NCBI RefSeq assembly: GCF_032397745.1
Contig: NZ_CP135921.1
Coordinates: 4,452,501 to 4,516,500, forward strand
DNA: 64,000 bases
Source: Bradyrhizobium prioriisuperbiae
GTDB lineage: Bacteria; Pseudomonadota; Alphaproteobacteria; Rhizobiales; Xanthobacteraceae
Direction of reading: 5' to 3'
Under the pieces are notes generated by a model. It ran no database searches and had not been told where the DNA came from. It worked only from the letters and a program-made list of their open reading frames with translations. Shown one piece after another: positions 1 through 9,050 of this stretch (the stretch's first letter is position 1; each line of letters opens with the position of its first letter). Made by a program: the position numbers and the translations under genes.

Positions 1-669
1 GCGGTGGTGGCGGTGACCGACCTGGCACTGGCGGATGCGGAGCGGGTGGCCGCCGATATCCGCGCCCGGGGCGACCACGCTACGGCGTGGGCGCTCGATG
101 TGGCTGACGGCGACGCCATCAGCCGCGTGGTTGGTGAGATCGCGGACAAATTCGGCGGCCTCGACATTGTGATCAACAATGCCGGCGTCTCCGGCACCTC
201 GCCGATCGATGGCGACGGCTATGATGCGCTGTGGCAGCGGAGCATCGCGCTTCTCCTAACGGCGCATCCGCGCATCATCCGCGCCGCGCTGCCTCATCTG
301 CGCAAGGCGAGGCACCCGCGTATCGTCAACATCGCGTCGACCGAGGCGCTCGGCGCCACCGCGCTGCACAGCCCGTATTCCGCGGCCAAGGCCGGCGTGG
401 TCGGGCTGACGCGTTCGCTCGCGGTGGAGCTGGGGCGCGAGGGCATCACGGTGAACTGCATCTGCCCGGGGCCGATCACCACCGGCATGACCGCGCGGAT
501 CAGCGACGAGCACAAGGCGATCTATGCCAAGCGGCGCACCGCGCTGGGGCGCTACGGCGACCCGGAAGAGGTCGCGCACATGACGCTGAGTCTCTGCCTG
601 CCGGCGGCCTCGTTCCTGACCGGCGCGATCATTCCGGTGGATGGCGGGTTGATGGCCAGGAATGCTTGA
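1..669 (+). CDS. Short-chain dehydrogenase/reductase, 5' end missing
   Basis: The reading frame is open from the first base, so the N-terminal glycine-rich NAD(P)-binding motif lies outside the window. What remains is the SDR core: an NNAG motif (around residue 58), a Ser in the strand before the active site, and the catalytic pair YSAAKAG about residue 125. The C-terminal part (SFLTGAIIPVDGGL) is typical of classical SDRs that oxidise or reduce hydroxyl/keto groups. The substrate cannot be told from sequence. The gene is followed by a convergent LuxR-type regulator 62 bases downstream. Family is certain; function within the family is open. Confidence 0.9.
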   Translation, partial: AVVAVTDLALADAERVAADIRARGDHATAWALDVADGDAISRVVGEIADKFGGLDIVINNAGVSGTSPIDGDGYDALWQRSIALLLTAHPRIIRAALPHLRKARHPRIVNIASTEALGATALHSPYSAAKAGVVGLTRSLAVELGREGITVNCICPGPITTGMTARISDEHKAIYAKRRTALGRYGDPEEVAHMTLSLCLPAASFLTGAIIPVDGGLMARNA

Positions 670-731
670 GCAATGCGTAGCGAATACATTGAGAATATGT
701 CAGTCGAATAAGCGCAATCAGCCTTCGCTGA

Positions 732-1853
732 CTACATCTCGCCCAGGGAAAAATTCCGCACCAGGGCGCCCAGCGCGGCCTGGGTGCGAACGCCGGTCTT
801 GTCGAAGATGCGCTTGAGGTTGAAGCGCACGGTGCCGGTGGTGAGATCGAAACGCTCGGCGATACCATCGACATTGGTGCCGCCCGCCACCAGCGCGGCG
901 ATCTCGCTCTCGCGCGGTGTCAGGCGGAAGACGTCACTGAGCGCCGCGGCATCGATCTTGAGCACGGCGTCCGGCTCGCGGATGAAGACGACGGTGCGCG
1001 GTGTCCGCAATCCCGGCTCGGAGGTGTGCAGCCGCCAGATCGGTGCGATGTGCAGCAAAAGCGGCAGCCGGGCCGACGGCCGCGGCAGGTGCATCCGCTT
1101 GCCGTCGCTGATGGCCGACGTGCCGACTACGGAGAGGGCGTCCTGTAATTTCTCGGTCAGTGCCGCGGTTGCCGCGCGCAGGCCGCAACGTCCCAGCGAC
1201 AGCCCGTCGTTCTGATCCAGGATCTCCATGGCGCGTGCGTTGAGGATCAGCGGCTGTTGCGCGTCGTCGAGCACGATGGCGCCGTCGGCCATCCTTTCGA
1301 TCACGCTCGCCAAACCGTCGGCGCGGCGTTCGGCATCGCTGATGCGATTCTGCAGGTCGATCGCGGTGGCGACGTGGGGAATCATCGCTTCCATCAGGCG
1401 GACCTCATTGGGGGCGAAGGCGCCGACATGGCGCCGCCGGCAGGTGATGAGATGGAATGGTGCGCTGGTCTGAACGTGTTGGACCGACATCGCATAGAAG
1501 CCGTTCGCCGGCCTCACCAGTTCATTGTAAATCTCGCTGCGTTCGAGATCGCGGTCGGCGATCATTTCCGCCGATGACACCACCTTGCCTTGCGGCAGCA
1601 TCTCGACCCACTCATGCCACAGCGGTGCGGTCGTCGACGAGGCGAACCGCGCTACGCCTTGTGTATCGAGGCCGGCACTGGCCTTGAGCGGGCCCGGGCC
1701 CGGTTGCGAGGTGTCGGTCGAAAACAGCAGCGCATGCTCGCCGCGAAAGTGCATCATCATGTTGTCGAGCGCCGTGTCCCAGAACTGTGGGTCGGCGGCG
1801 GACTGATAGACCTGGTCGACCAGGCGAAGCAATTCAGGCGTCACGTCAGTCAT
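732..1853 (-). CDS. LuxR-family transcriptional regulator (C-terminal HTH)
   Basis: A 373-residue protein with a LuxR-type helix-turn-helix at its C-terminus (about residues 305-365: LTPRESEIAALVAGG, then GTVRFNLKRIFDKTG). The long N-terminal part has no motif I can name; around residues 165-225 it looks PAS-like (RMADGAIVLDDAQQPLIL). No phospho-receiver domain is visible, so it is probably a one-component regulator sensing a ligand through its N-terminal region. It faces the SDR gene convergently. No strong Shine-Dalgarno sequence is seen upstream of the ATG. The target is unknown. Confidence 0.88.
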   Translation of the reverse strand: MTDVTPELLRLVDQVYQSAADPQFWDTALDNMMMHFRGEHALLFSTDTSQPGPGPLKASAGLDTQGVARFASSTTAPLWHEWVEMLPQGKVVSSAEMIADRDLERSEIYNELVRPANGFYAMSVQHVQTSAPFHLITCRRRHVGAFAPNEVRLMEAMIPHVATAIDLQNRISDAERRADGLASVIERMADGAIVLDDAQQPLILNARAMEILDQNDGLSLGRCGLRAATAALTEKLQDALSVVGTSAISDGKRMHLPRPSARLPLLLHIAPIWRLHTSEPGLRTPRTVVFIREPDAVLKIDAAALSDVFRLTPRESEIAALVAGGTNVDGIAERFDLTTGTVRFNLKRIFDKTGVRTQAALGALVRNFSLGEM

Positions 1854-2153
1854 TAAAATTCATCAACAACAGGTGCAAAAAATTCACCAGCGGAATGCGC
1901 GGCTTATGTCTCATCGGCGAACTTTGCGGCTAAAACAAGGGAGAATCCGTTGTGTCGCGACCACATCCCCATCGCGTATTGCGAAGAGCGCGCATGTCTC
2001 TCATGCAACTCATGTTTGAGAGATGCACAGGCACGCGCGGCTTCGCGTTTTATACAGTTGCCAAGTTTTGACATCTGGCCAAATCGCACTGCGCCCAATC
2101 ATGCGGCGCCAAATGCAACGCGAACAGGCCGGTAAAATAGCTCACATAGTGGT
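1854..2153. other. Intergenic region with no gene
   Basis: Three hundred bases between the LuxR-type gene start and the end of the NTF2-like gene. No convincing ORF on either strand. It holds an imperfect hairpin (1992-2026, arms TCTCTCA / TGAGAGA) of unknown role. Regulatory sequence for the LuxR-type gene must lie here, but no promoter can be placed with confidence. Confidence 0.5.
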
Positions 2154-2573
2154 TTATGCGTAGCTTGCCGCCAGCGCCTTGAACCCGACCCATCCCCAAT
2201 AAACGCGATGGTGAGCGATCAGGCCGTCGACGATATCCATCACCTCGACGAGGTCGACCTGATCGCCCTGCGGTGTGGCGCGGGGATATTCCCAGGTCAG
2301 TTGCCGGCCGTTGGCGAAAAACGTGCCGGTGCGGTACCAGCGGCCGAGACCGTTGCTCGGTTTGTTCAGGCCCACGGCGAAGAACGCGCGGATCGCGGCG
2401 TTGCCGTGCAGGACGCCTTCGCTGCGGTCGCGCAGCGTGGCGAGTATCAACGGCGTTTCAAACACGGCGTCTTGTGCGTAGAGCGCCATTAGGCCATCGA
2501 GATCGCGGTTCACCACGGTATCGTGCCAGCGCTCGTAGATGTGACGAATCTCCGCCTCGGTATTATCGCGCAT
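2154..2573 (-). CDS. NTF2-like / SnoaL-like family protein
   Basis: A 139-residue protein of the nuclear-transport-factor-2 fold. It has the typical opening IRHIYERWHDTVVNRDLDGLMALYAQDAVFETP, split here as helix (IRHIYERWHDTVVNRD) then strand (LMALYAQDAVFETP), and the WEYP strand near residue 95. These small barrels act as isomerases, hydrolases or ligand-binding proteins; the substrate is not predictable. The reading frame stays open far upstream, but the start at 2573 is preferred because GGAGC sits four bases upstream and homology begins there. It is divergent from the MarR gene, with a 16-base palindrome in between, so the two may be co-regulated. Confidence 0.8.
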   Translation of the reverse strand: MRDNTEAEIRHIYERWHDTVVNRDLDGLMALYAQDAVFETPLILATLRDRSEGVLHGNAAIRAFFAVGLNKPSNGLGRWYRTGTFFANGRQLTWEYPRATPQGDQVDLVEVMDIVDGLIAHHRVYWGWVGFKALAASYA

Positions 2574-2734
2574 CGTTGCTCCCATTGCTGATATCGTGAA
2601 GAGGACGCAAGCTAACGCGCACGGTGTCGCCAATGCTTCGAAGTTGGTCGAAGTGTTGATCCGTGGACAGTCAGATCCGGAAAAACATCGCGCAACGCTT
2701 CCATGCATGTGTTGCATTTGACCTCCATCGATAA

Positions 2735-2750
2735 GCGGGTATATACCCGC
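2735..2750. promoter_or_regulatory. Perfect 16-base palindrome, probable MarR operator
   Basis: GCGGGTATATACCCGC is a perfect inverted repeat ending three bases before the preferred MarR start codon (2754). MarR dimers bind palindromes of this size, often in their own promoter. Position and symmetry suggest autoregulation and possible control of the divergent NTF2-like gene. The binding itself is inference. Confidence 0.7.
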
Positions 2751-2753
2751 AAT

Positions 2754-3179
2754 ATGATGGATCAAGATGCCTGCTTCTGCGCGTCGCTGCGGCGGATGGC
2801 CCACGCGGCCACCGAAATCTACGATCGCGCGCTGGAGCCGTCCGGCCTGAAGATCACCATGTTCCGGGTGCTGCGCCGGCTGTCCCATGCGGGCAAGCCG
2901 AGCATCAGCGAACTGGCACGCATCGTCGAACTCGATCGTTCTTCGCTCGGCCGCAACTTGAAAGTGTTGCAGCGGCAAGGCCTGGTGCGCTTCTCCGGGG
3001 GCGACGACGAGCGAAGCAAGCTGGTGCTGTTGACATCCAAGGGGCGGACCGCGCTGGACAAGGCGCTGCCGCTGTGGGCGAAGGCGCAGGCCAGGATGCG
3101 ATCGGTCCTCGGGCGCGACAGTGAAGCGGTGTTTTCCGCTCTGGCGAAGGTCGATGCGGAGAACGTCACGGCGGCGTGA
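2754..3179 (+). CDS. MarR-family transcriptional regulator
   Basis: A 141-residue winged-helix regulator. The DNA-binding region is clear: SISELARIVELDRSSLGRNL as the recognition helix-turn-helix, followed by the wing (GLVRFSGGDDERSKLV). Two cysteines near the N-terminus (ACFCASLRR) form a C-x-C pair that could sense oxidants or electrophiles; that is inference. Upstream in-frame codons reach 2703, but 2754 is preferred because the conserved part begins there. A perfect palindrome covers the region just upstream and leaves no room for a normal ribosome binding site. The PanE-like gene follows after 39 bases and may be a target. Confidence 0.85.
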   Translation: MMDQDACFCASLRRMAHAATEIYDRALEPSGLKITMFRVLRRLSHAGKPSISELARIVELDRSSLGRNLKVLQRQGLVRFSGGDDERSKLVLLTSKGRTALDKALPLWAKAQARMRSVLGRDSEAVFSALAKVDAENVTAA

Positions 3180-3218
3180 TGCAGTAGGCGCCGAAATAGT
3201 CACGACAGGAGTTTGACA

Positions 3219-4148
3219 ATGCGATTGCTCGTGGTCGGCGCCGGCTCGACCGGTGGATACTTCGGTGGCCGGCTGGCCCAGGCCGGCCGTGACGTGACCT
3301 TCCTGGTGCGGCCCGGACGGGCCGAGCGATTGCGGCGAAATGGTCTGCAGTTGATCAGCCCGCATGGCGACGTCACGCTGGAGCGGCCGCAACTGGTCAC
3401 CGCAGGCGAGATCCGCGGGACCTATGATGCGGTGCTGCTCACCGTAAAAGCATTCTCGCTGCAGGCGGCGCTCGAGGACATGGCGCCGGCGGTCGGGCCC
3501 GACACCATGATCCTGCCGGTGCTCAACGGCATGAAGCATGTCGATATCCTCACCGCGCGGTTCGGTGCAAAGGCCCTGGTTGGCTGCGTCTGCAAGGTGG
3601 CGACCCTGGTCGATGATGACGGCCGCATCGTTCAGCTGAACAAGCTGCAGGATATCGCTTATGGCGAAATGGACGGCACGGAGTCGCCGCGCACCCATCG
3701 CATCGATGCGTTCATGCAAGGTGCGGGTTTCGATGCGCGGCTATCGGCCACCATCGCGCGCGAGATGTGGGAGAAATGGGTATTGCTTGCGACACTCGGC
3801 GGGGTCACCTGCCTGATGCGCGGCACCATCGGCGAGATCGAGGTCGCACCCGGCGGGGCGGACTTCGTGCTGCGCTTTCTCGACGAAGTGGTGGCGGTGG
3901 TTCGCGCCGTTGGCGTCGCACCGGGCGACGGATTTCTCGCGGCGACCCGCACGCTGCTGACCACCAAGGGATCGCCGCAGACCTCGTCGATGTATCGGGA
4001 TTTGCAGAAGGGCAGCCCGATCGAGGTCGAACAGATTATTGGTGACCTCCTGGTCCGCGGGCGCAGCGCCGGGTTCGCAACGCCGCTGCTGGCGACGGCC
4101 TATACGCATCTCAGTGTCTATCAGAACCGGGTGCTGGCGGCGGCGTGA
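3219..4148 (+). CDS. 2-dehydropantoate 2-reductase family protein (PanE/ApbA)
   Basis: A 309-residue NADPH-dependent reductase of the ketopantoate reductase family. The N-terminal Rossmann motif GAGSTGGYFGGRL and the central VKAF and LNGMKH motifs are present. The C-terminal helical domain carries the conserved SSMYRDLQKGSPIEVE stretch, in which the catalytic lysine normally lies in the middle of the protein and the glutamate here binds substrate. The start at 3219 is supported by ACAGGAG eight bases upstream. It may make pantoate for coenzyme A or reduce another 2-keto acid. Placement behind a MarR regulator rather than panB/panC favours a specialised role. Confidence 0.88.
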   Translation: MRLLVVGAGSTGGYFGGRLAQAGRDVTFLVRPGRAERLRRNGLQLISPHGDVTLERPQLVTAGEIRGTYDAVLLTVKAFSLQAALEDMAPAVGPDTMILPVLNGMKHVDILTARFGAKALVGCVCKVATLVDDDGRIVQLNKLQDIAYGEMDGTESPRTHRIDAFMQGAGFDARLSATIAREMWEKWVLLATLGGVTCLMRGTIGEIEVAPGGADFVLRFLDEVVAVVRAVGVAPGDGFLAATRTLLTTKGSPQTSSMYRDLQKGSPIEVEQIIGDLLVRGRSAGFATPLLATAYTHLSVYQNRVLAAA

Positions 4149-4319
4149 CGCGCCGTTAAGTCGGATGCCGGACATTGGCAATGGTCTGGTCGTGGCATCG
4201 CGATCCCGGGGACATGACACGATGCCGGATTTGCGAATTACGCGTTAATACGGATGTCGATGGCGTGCAGCTGGGATGGAGATCGTGTCGGCGTCGTGGT
4301 CACATCTGACGGAGCGCCG

Positions 4320-4505
4320 CTAATCCGGCTTGGCGAGGAGGATGGCGAGCTCGATCACCTTCTGCCGGTCGTCGGCGGAGGTAATCTTGCAGAAGGCCTG
4401 CATCAGGTCGAGGCTTTCCGTCGTGAGTGCCGGGTCGAGCATACGGACTTCAGTCGATCCGCCGGGGATCACGGTGAGCGATACTTTCGCGGATTCGTCG
4501 GTCAT
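4320..4505 (-). CDS. Small hypothetical protein
   Basis: A 61-residue protein with an amphipathic helical C-terminus (LMQAFCKITSADDRQKVIEL). This resembles the short tails found after helix-turn-helix domains in Bradyrhizobium-type proteins, but there is no DNA-binding domain here. The start at 4505 is chosen because the longer upstream reading has unlike composition. Its Shine-Dalgarno sequence is weak. It sits alone between the PanE-like gene and a Crp-type regulator. No function can be given. Confidence 0.5.
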   Translation of the reverse strand: MTDESAKVSLTVIPGGSTEVRMLDPALTTESLDLMQAFCKITSADDRQKVIELAILLAKPD

Positions 4506-5068
4506 TGTGCCTATCCCGCAGGTGCTGGGCTCTGTATCAGGCTTGGGTGCTAGCTTCGATCTCGGCATGCAACGAATGTGACGCCGTCAAGGGGTGATCG
4601 AAGCCGCTCCGGCGCCCGGCTGCTCGGTCCGATCACCCCGTCACATCGATGTTCCACGATACGCCCGACGACCGCGGTTGGAATTTCGCAGCAAAGATGG
4701 CGCGAATTCAAGTGCAATCGAACATGTGTCGGTAGGTTTCCGGACGCGGGATGCCTCGACGCTGCGGCAGTTGGCGACGGCGATATGGCAGCCGGAGAGG
4801 CTCATGCCGGGCAACCGCCATCCGCTGTGTCCGGTTATTGACATAAATTTCTATGGGCGGACAATGTCGCCGTGATCTGTCCGGACGCGTTAGCTGCGAA
4901 ACACCGGCGGATCTGCCATCGGCTGCCGTCCGGCCAAGTCCACGCGTATGAACGGTTTCGGGCCGACACGACGGGGCCGCCTCTCTAGATTGGCAGGTCC
5001 TGTCACGGCGTGCTTTTGCGCACTGCGTGTTTGCTGCGAGCCAACCTGATGGCAGGGCGAGGATCGTT
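4506..5068. other. Intergenic region with a possible sigma-70 promoter
   Basis: About 560 bases without a supported gene. A sequence resembling a promoter for the downstream Crp-type gene is present: TTGACA at 4838-4843 and, after 17 bases, ACAATG at 4861-4866. Nothing else is recognised. Confidence 0.35.
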
Positions 5069-5782
5069 GTGAATTCGTCACCATCGAAGCCACTCAACAA
5101 CGGGCTGCTGGCTTCGCTGCCAAGCGCGGATTTCAATGCGATTCAGAAACACCTGAGCTTGGTCGCGCTGGAGCGGGGCATCCAGTTACTGGCGCCCGGC
5201 GACGAGGTCGACACGGTCTTTTTCCCGGTCAGCGGAATGCTGTCGCTGTTGGTGCTGATGGGTGATGGCCGCGCCATCGAAACCGCGACCGTCGGCCGCG
5301 AAGGCGCCGTCGGTGCCATGGCCGGCCTCGGGCTCTATGTGTCGCGGGTAAAGGTGGTGGTGCAGTTGCCGACCACGCTCGCGCGGATTCCCGCATCGCA
5401 ATTCAGGAAGGCGGTCGCGGCCAGCGCGGTGTTGCGCGAGCTCTGCTATGGCTACAATGAACAGCTGCTGACTCAGGCGCGGATCACCGCCGCTTGCAAC
5501 GCGCTGCACCAGGTCGACGCGCGCTTCTGCCGCTGGCTGCTGCAGACCGCCGACCGCGCCGAGAGCGACGTCATGGCGCTGACCCAGGAGCTGTTGTCGC
5601 AGATGCTCGGCGTGCGCCGCACCTCAGTCACCGACGTGGCGGGAAAGCTGCAGGCCGAAGGCGTGATCAGCTACTCGCGGGGCATCATCAGGATCCTGGA
5701 TCGGGCGGGTCTCGAGGCGCGAAGCTGCGAGTGTTACCAGGCGATGACGCATGAGTTCTCGGCATCGCCCCTGCGTGGCTGA
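5069..5782 (+). CDS. Crp/Fnr-family transcriptional regulator
   Basis: A 237-residue regulator with an N-terminal cyclic-nucleotide-binding-like barrel (about residues 30-130, including the VFFPVSGMLSLLV strand and GREGAVGAMAGLG turn) and a C-terminal winged helix (LTQELLSQMLGVRRTSVTDV). No cysteine cluster for an iron-sulfur centre is seen, so it is not a true FNR. The GTG start at 5069 is supported by GAGG six bases upstream. Such proteins in Bradyrhizobium-type genomes answer to redox, oxygen or unknown small molecules. It is monocistronic; the gene downstream has its own Shine-Dalgarno sequence. Confidence 0.85.
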   Translation: MNSSPSKPLNNGLLASLPSADFNAIQKHLSLVALERGIQLLAPGDEVDTVFFPVSGMLSLLVLMGDGRAIETATVGREGAVGAMAGLGLYVSRVKVVVQLPTTLARIPASQFRKAVAASAVLRELCYGYNEQLLTQARITAACNALHQVDARFCRWLLQTADRAESDVMALTQELLSQMLGVRRTSVTDVAGKLQAEGVISYSRGIIRILDRAGLEARSCECYQAMTHEFSASPLRG

Positions 5783-5899
5783 AGTCGCGAAGCGGGCAAG
5801 CCTTGTGAAGTCGTTGAATTTAATCCGTTGAGTTTTGATCCCGGGCATTTTGCGGGTAGGTTGCCGGTCCGGCTGGTTCGACAGGGATAGGGAGCCATC

Positions 5900-6552
5900 G
5901 TGGGGACTGTGATCCGACAGGCGTCCGCGGAGGATGCCGACTTCATCGCCTGGACCATTCTTGCCGCCCAGCGCGGACATCGGCCACGCGGCTGGTTCGA
6001 TATCGCGCTGGATCGCGGCGAGCCGGATAGCCTCACCTTCGTGCGCCAGGTCGTGCTGTCGCCGATCCGCTCCTGGTGGCATGTCGCTCATTTTGTTGTC
6101 GCAGAGGTGGACGGCGTGTGCGCCGCCGCGCTCTGCGCGTTGCCGGTCGACGGCACGATCGCGGCCGCGCGCGCTGCGGTTGATGACGCGATGGTCGCGC
6201 TCGGCTTCGACGCGGAGGAACGGGGGGCGTTTGGCCAGCGCGGCGCCTATGCCCGCAACTGCTGGATGCGCGGCGAGGATGATGACTGGATCGTCGAGCA
6301 CGTCGCGACCAGATCCGGCTACCGCGGCCGCGGACTGATGGCGGCGCTGCTTGCGCATGCGCTGGCGGCCGGCGCGCGCAACGGTTACAAGCGCGCGCAG
6401 ATCACGTTCTATATCGGCAACGATGCGGCCGAACGCAGCTACGCCCGCGCGGGCTTTCGTTTCGCCGAAGAGAGAAACGCCATCCGGACTTCGAGGTCCT
6501 GACCGGCGCGCCCGGCTTCCGGCGTTATGCGAGGGATTTGAGTGACTGCTGA
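5900..6552 (+). pseudogene. GNAT-family N-acetyltransferase, frameshifted near its C-terminus
   Basis: The main frame (GTG at 5900, GGGAG upstream) encodes an acetyltransferase with the acetyl-CoA-binding loop TRSGYRGRGLMAALLAHAL and the C-terminal SYARAGFRFAEE motif. After about 6472 the frame gives a short unlike tail ending at 6502. The frame offset by two bases continues with EKRHPDFEVLTGAPGFRRYA and ends at 6552, which matches how this subfamily normally ends. The break is in GAAGAGAGAAAC, where a lost base or a gained GA unit explains it. The restored gene would overlap the next gene by 11 bases, so the two were translationally coupled. It could be a real mutation or a sequencing error. 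Confidence 0.72.
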
Positions 6553-7506
6553 TTCACGTGCTGGTCTGCCGGTTGTCGCGGACATGGAGACCTTCCGAGC
6601 GTGGCGCTCAACTCCTTCGTTGTGGCTCCCGGCCGTTATCGATATCGCGCGCAGTCACGGCTTGCCCCACGACGCGGTCGAGCCGTTTGCGACCGGGACA
6701 AATCTCGTGGTCGCGCTCGACGCCATCGCATTCTGAAACTGTTTCCGCCGCTATTGAGGAGCCAGTTCGTGTCCGAGCGCGGCACGCTGCGCCAGCTCAG
6801 TGGGCGTCTTGATGTGCCGATCCCCGAGATCGTGCTGGAAGGCGAGCGCGAAGGGTGGCCGTATCTGGTCATCACCCGTCTCGACGGGGTGCTGGGAACG
6901 CAGGCGTGGCCGCAACTTCCCGAGGACCAGAAGGAAAGGGTCCTGCATCACATCGGCGAGACGATTGCGCAGGTTCAGCGCGCGCCGCTCGGCGAATTGG
7001 CGGATCTGGAGCCCGCGTGGCCGGCGTTTATCGCCCGGCAGATAGCGGGATGCCGGGCGCGCCACGAGCGGCTGGGATTGCCGCGAAAATATCTCACCGA
7101 ACTCGACGATCTCGTGGCTCAGGCGCCGGCACGGATTCCGATGAACGCTGCGCCGGTGATCCTGACTGGCGAATTCATTCCCGAGAACATCCTGCTGAGT
7201 GAACAGCCCGGCGGGTGGCAACTTGCGGGGCTGTTCGATTTCGGCGACGTCATGACCGGCTGGGGCGAGTATGACCTGCTAGGTCCCAGTTCGTTCATGA
7301 CAGCCGGGAATTCCAGGCGGCTGCACAGCCTGCTGCGTGGCTTTGGCTATGCCAGGGCGGACATCGATACCGCGCTGACCCGGCGCCTCATGATCCTGAC
7401 TTTGCTGCATCGCGCGAGCGATCTGGTCCGGCAGCTCAGCATCCCGAACTGGCCAGACAAGGCCGATACCCTCGCGGGGCTGGAGCGCCTGCTATGGCCC
7501 ATATGA
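6542..7506 (+). pseudogene. Aminoglycoside-phosphotransferase-family protein, frameshifted
   Basis: The N-terminal part (GTG at 6542, GAGGGA upstream) reads GTNLVVALDA and then meets a stop at 6734-6736. From about 6719 the frame one base back continues with ILKLFPPLLRSQFVSERGTL, the expected nucleotide-binding lysine region, and runs to 7506. Later motifs are present: LTGEFIPENILL (catalytic-loop equivalent, with the usual His-x-Asp changed to GEF) and LFDFGDVMTGWGEYDL (metal-binding Asp-Phe-Gly type). One missing base near 6715-6722 repairs the gene. These kinases phosphorylate small molecules or sugars; the GNAT partner suggests a joint modification function. Real mutation versus sequencing error cannot be settled here. 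Confidence 0.75.
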
Positions 7507-7597
7507 AGGCCGTGGAACCTTATCGTGGCCATCGCCGTTAGGCCCCCCGTAGCGGGCGAACCGAATAACGAATCCGGACAATCAATCGCGGATCGCG

Positions 7598-7798
7598 GTG
7601 ATCACGGGCGTCGTTTATGCCTTGATTGGCTTCGCTCTCGCCGGGGGCGGCGCGTGGCTGGCCGCCCTCGGCGGCTCGCCGGCCTCCATCGTCATCGGCC
7701 TTCTCATCCTTGTTTCCGGTGCGCTGCTGGTGGCGTTCAGCCGGTTGGTGCCTGACCGCTCCGGGCAGGAGCTCTACGCAGTGCCGAGTTGTTGCTGA
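7598..7798 (+). pseudogene. Remnant of a PQQ-dependent dehydrogenase membrane anchor
   Basis: A 66-residue frame with two hydrophobic segments (about residues 3-24 and 29-48). The sequence GGGAWLAALGGS followed by a second segment resembles the N-terminal membrane anchor of quinoprotein glucose/quinate dehydrogenases. The following part has no similarity and ends quickly, and no PQQ barrel is present downstream. I therefore read it as the leftover start of such a gene. It could instead be an intact small two-helix membrane protein; no good ribosome binding site supports that. Confidence 0.45.
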
Positions 7799-7929
7799 AG
7801 ATGTCCCGCGCCTGCGTGGGTTCAATTTGTCATCGGAGCGTTCGAACCTGCGCGTCCCCCCGGCGTCTAACCCTGAGTGCTTGACCCCTGAGGTCGGACC
7901 ACCACGATTGCGGTTTCGCGGGGCCACAC

Positions 7930-8913
7930 ATGACACTGACACTGCGACGACGATCTTCAGGGGCGGATAGCACCACCTTGCTGGTGTGCGTGCTCGGTTG
8001 CTTCCTTGCAGCCATGGCGAGCGCCCGTGCCGCGCCAGCGCCGGAAGATCGTTATGTCGCGGCACGCGAGGCGGCGATCAAGACACTCAAGCCGCTCTAC
8101 GATGGCGGCAAGGCCGAAGCCGCAAGCGCCGATGACACGGCGCGCGCCGATCTGGAGGCGCAGATGCGCGCCATCCTCGGGCCACTGGCATTCCCGGGCT
8201 ATGGTCCGGGCAAGCTCAATCTCGATGCGCTGTACGGCAGTGACCAGGGCTTCGGCATGCTCGATGGCCTGCGTTTCGATGCCGACACCGGCGTCAACGG
8301 GGAGCCGTCGGGCACCGGCAAGGACGACAAGTACGTGGCGCCGAAGGCCCATATCCTCGTAACCACGCAAACCCTGTTCGGGCGCTGGCTGCGCGCCCAC
8401 AAGGACTGGTGGGACAAGGGGGTGAAGAACGTGCCGCAGCAGATCGGCGCGGCGCTCAGGGATGAGAGCTTCTACACCCAGGCGATCTCGACCGATGCCG
8501 CCGTGGTGAGCTTTGCCGATCTGCCGCTGGCGAAGCCCGCTGGGGCAACGCAGGTCTACGGCATGCTTGCCGCGCGCACCCAATCGGAGATTCCGGACGC
8601 GGCGGACGAGGTCTTTGTCTCGGCGCTCGCAGGCGACAAGGTCTATGTCGTCTATGGCGCGATCGCACCGCCGGTGCGGATCGCAGCCTGCAGCACCATC
8701 CGCCCCGACTACAACAAGAAGGCCGAGGACGCCAACGAGGCACTGCAGCAGAAGCGCATCAGCCAGAAAGCCTACGACAAGCTCGGCAATCTGATCCAGC
8801 AGGGTGAAGACGCCTTCAAGCGCTGCTTCGCCCCGCTGGCGTCAAAAGAGCCTACCTTCGCGGAGGCGCAAAAGCAGGCCCAGGCGATGCTGCAGACCGC
8901 GGTCGGGAAGTAG
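7930..8913 (+). CDS. Exported hypothetical protein
   Basis: A 327-residue protein with a signal peptide: arginine-rich start, hydrophobic core LLVCVLGCFLAAMASA and a likely cleavage after ARA near residue 34. The mature part is hydrophilic and carries repeated aromatic/tryptophan positions (FGRWLRAHKDWWDKG) and two cysteines (AACSTIRP, KRCFAPL) that may form a disulfide in the periplasm. I recall similar proteins as uncharacterised in Bradyrhizobium-type genomes. It is probably periplasmic; function is unknown. It stands alone between the membrane remnant and the dodecin gene. Confidence 0.75.
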   Translation: MTLTLRRRSSGADSTTLLVCVLGCFLAAMASARAAPAPEDRYVAAREAAIKTLKPLYDGGKAEAASADDTARADLEAQMRAILGPLAFPGYGPGKLNLDALYGSDQGFGMLDGLRFDADTGVNGEPSGTGKDDKYVAPKAHILVTTQTLFGRWLRAHKDWWDKGVKNVPQQIGAALRDESFYTQAISTDAAVVSFADLPLAKPAGATQVYGMLAARTQSEIPDAADEVFVSALAGDKVYVVYGAIAPPVRIAACSTIRPDYNKKAEDANEALQQKRISQKAYDKLGNLIQQGEDAFKRCFAPLASKEPTFAEAQKQAQAMLQTAVGK

Positions 8914-9050
8914 CTGGACCGGGTATCGGGGCAATACGTCGATAAGCAACAGCGCTCGAATGTGATGTGTCGGAATTTGGAGACTGCCTCGCAGCAGCCC
9001 CCAGATCCGGCAGCCCTATAGGCCTGTGTGTGGTTGGATGCGACGCAGTC

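Noticed and set aside
2154..3719. A 521-codon minus-strand open frame running across the MarR and PanE-like genes.
   Set aside because: Only the last 139 codons look like protein (NTF2-like). The rest is antisense to well-supported genes in GC-rich DNA.
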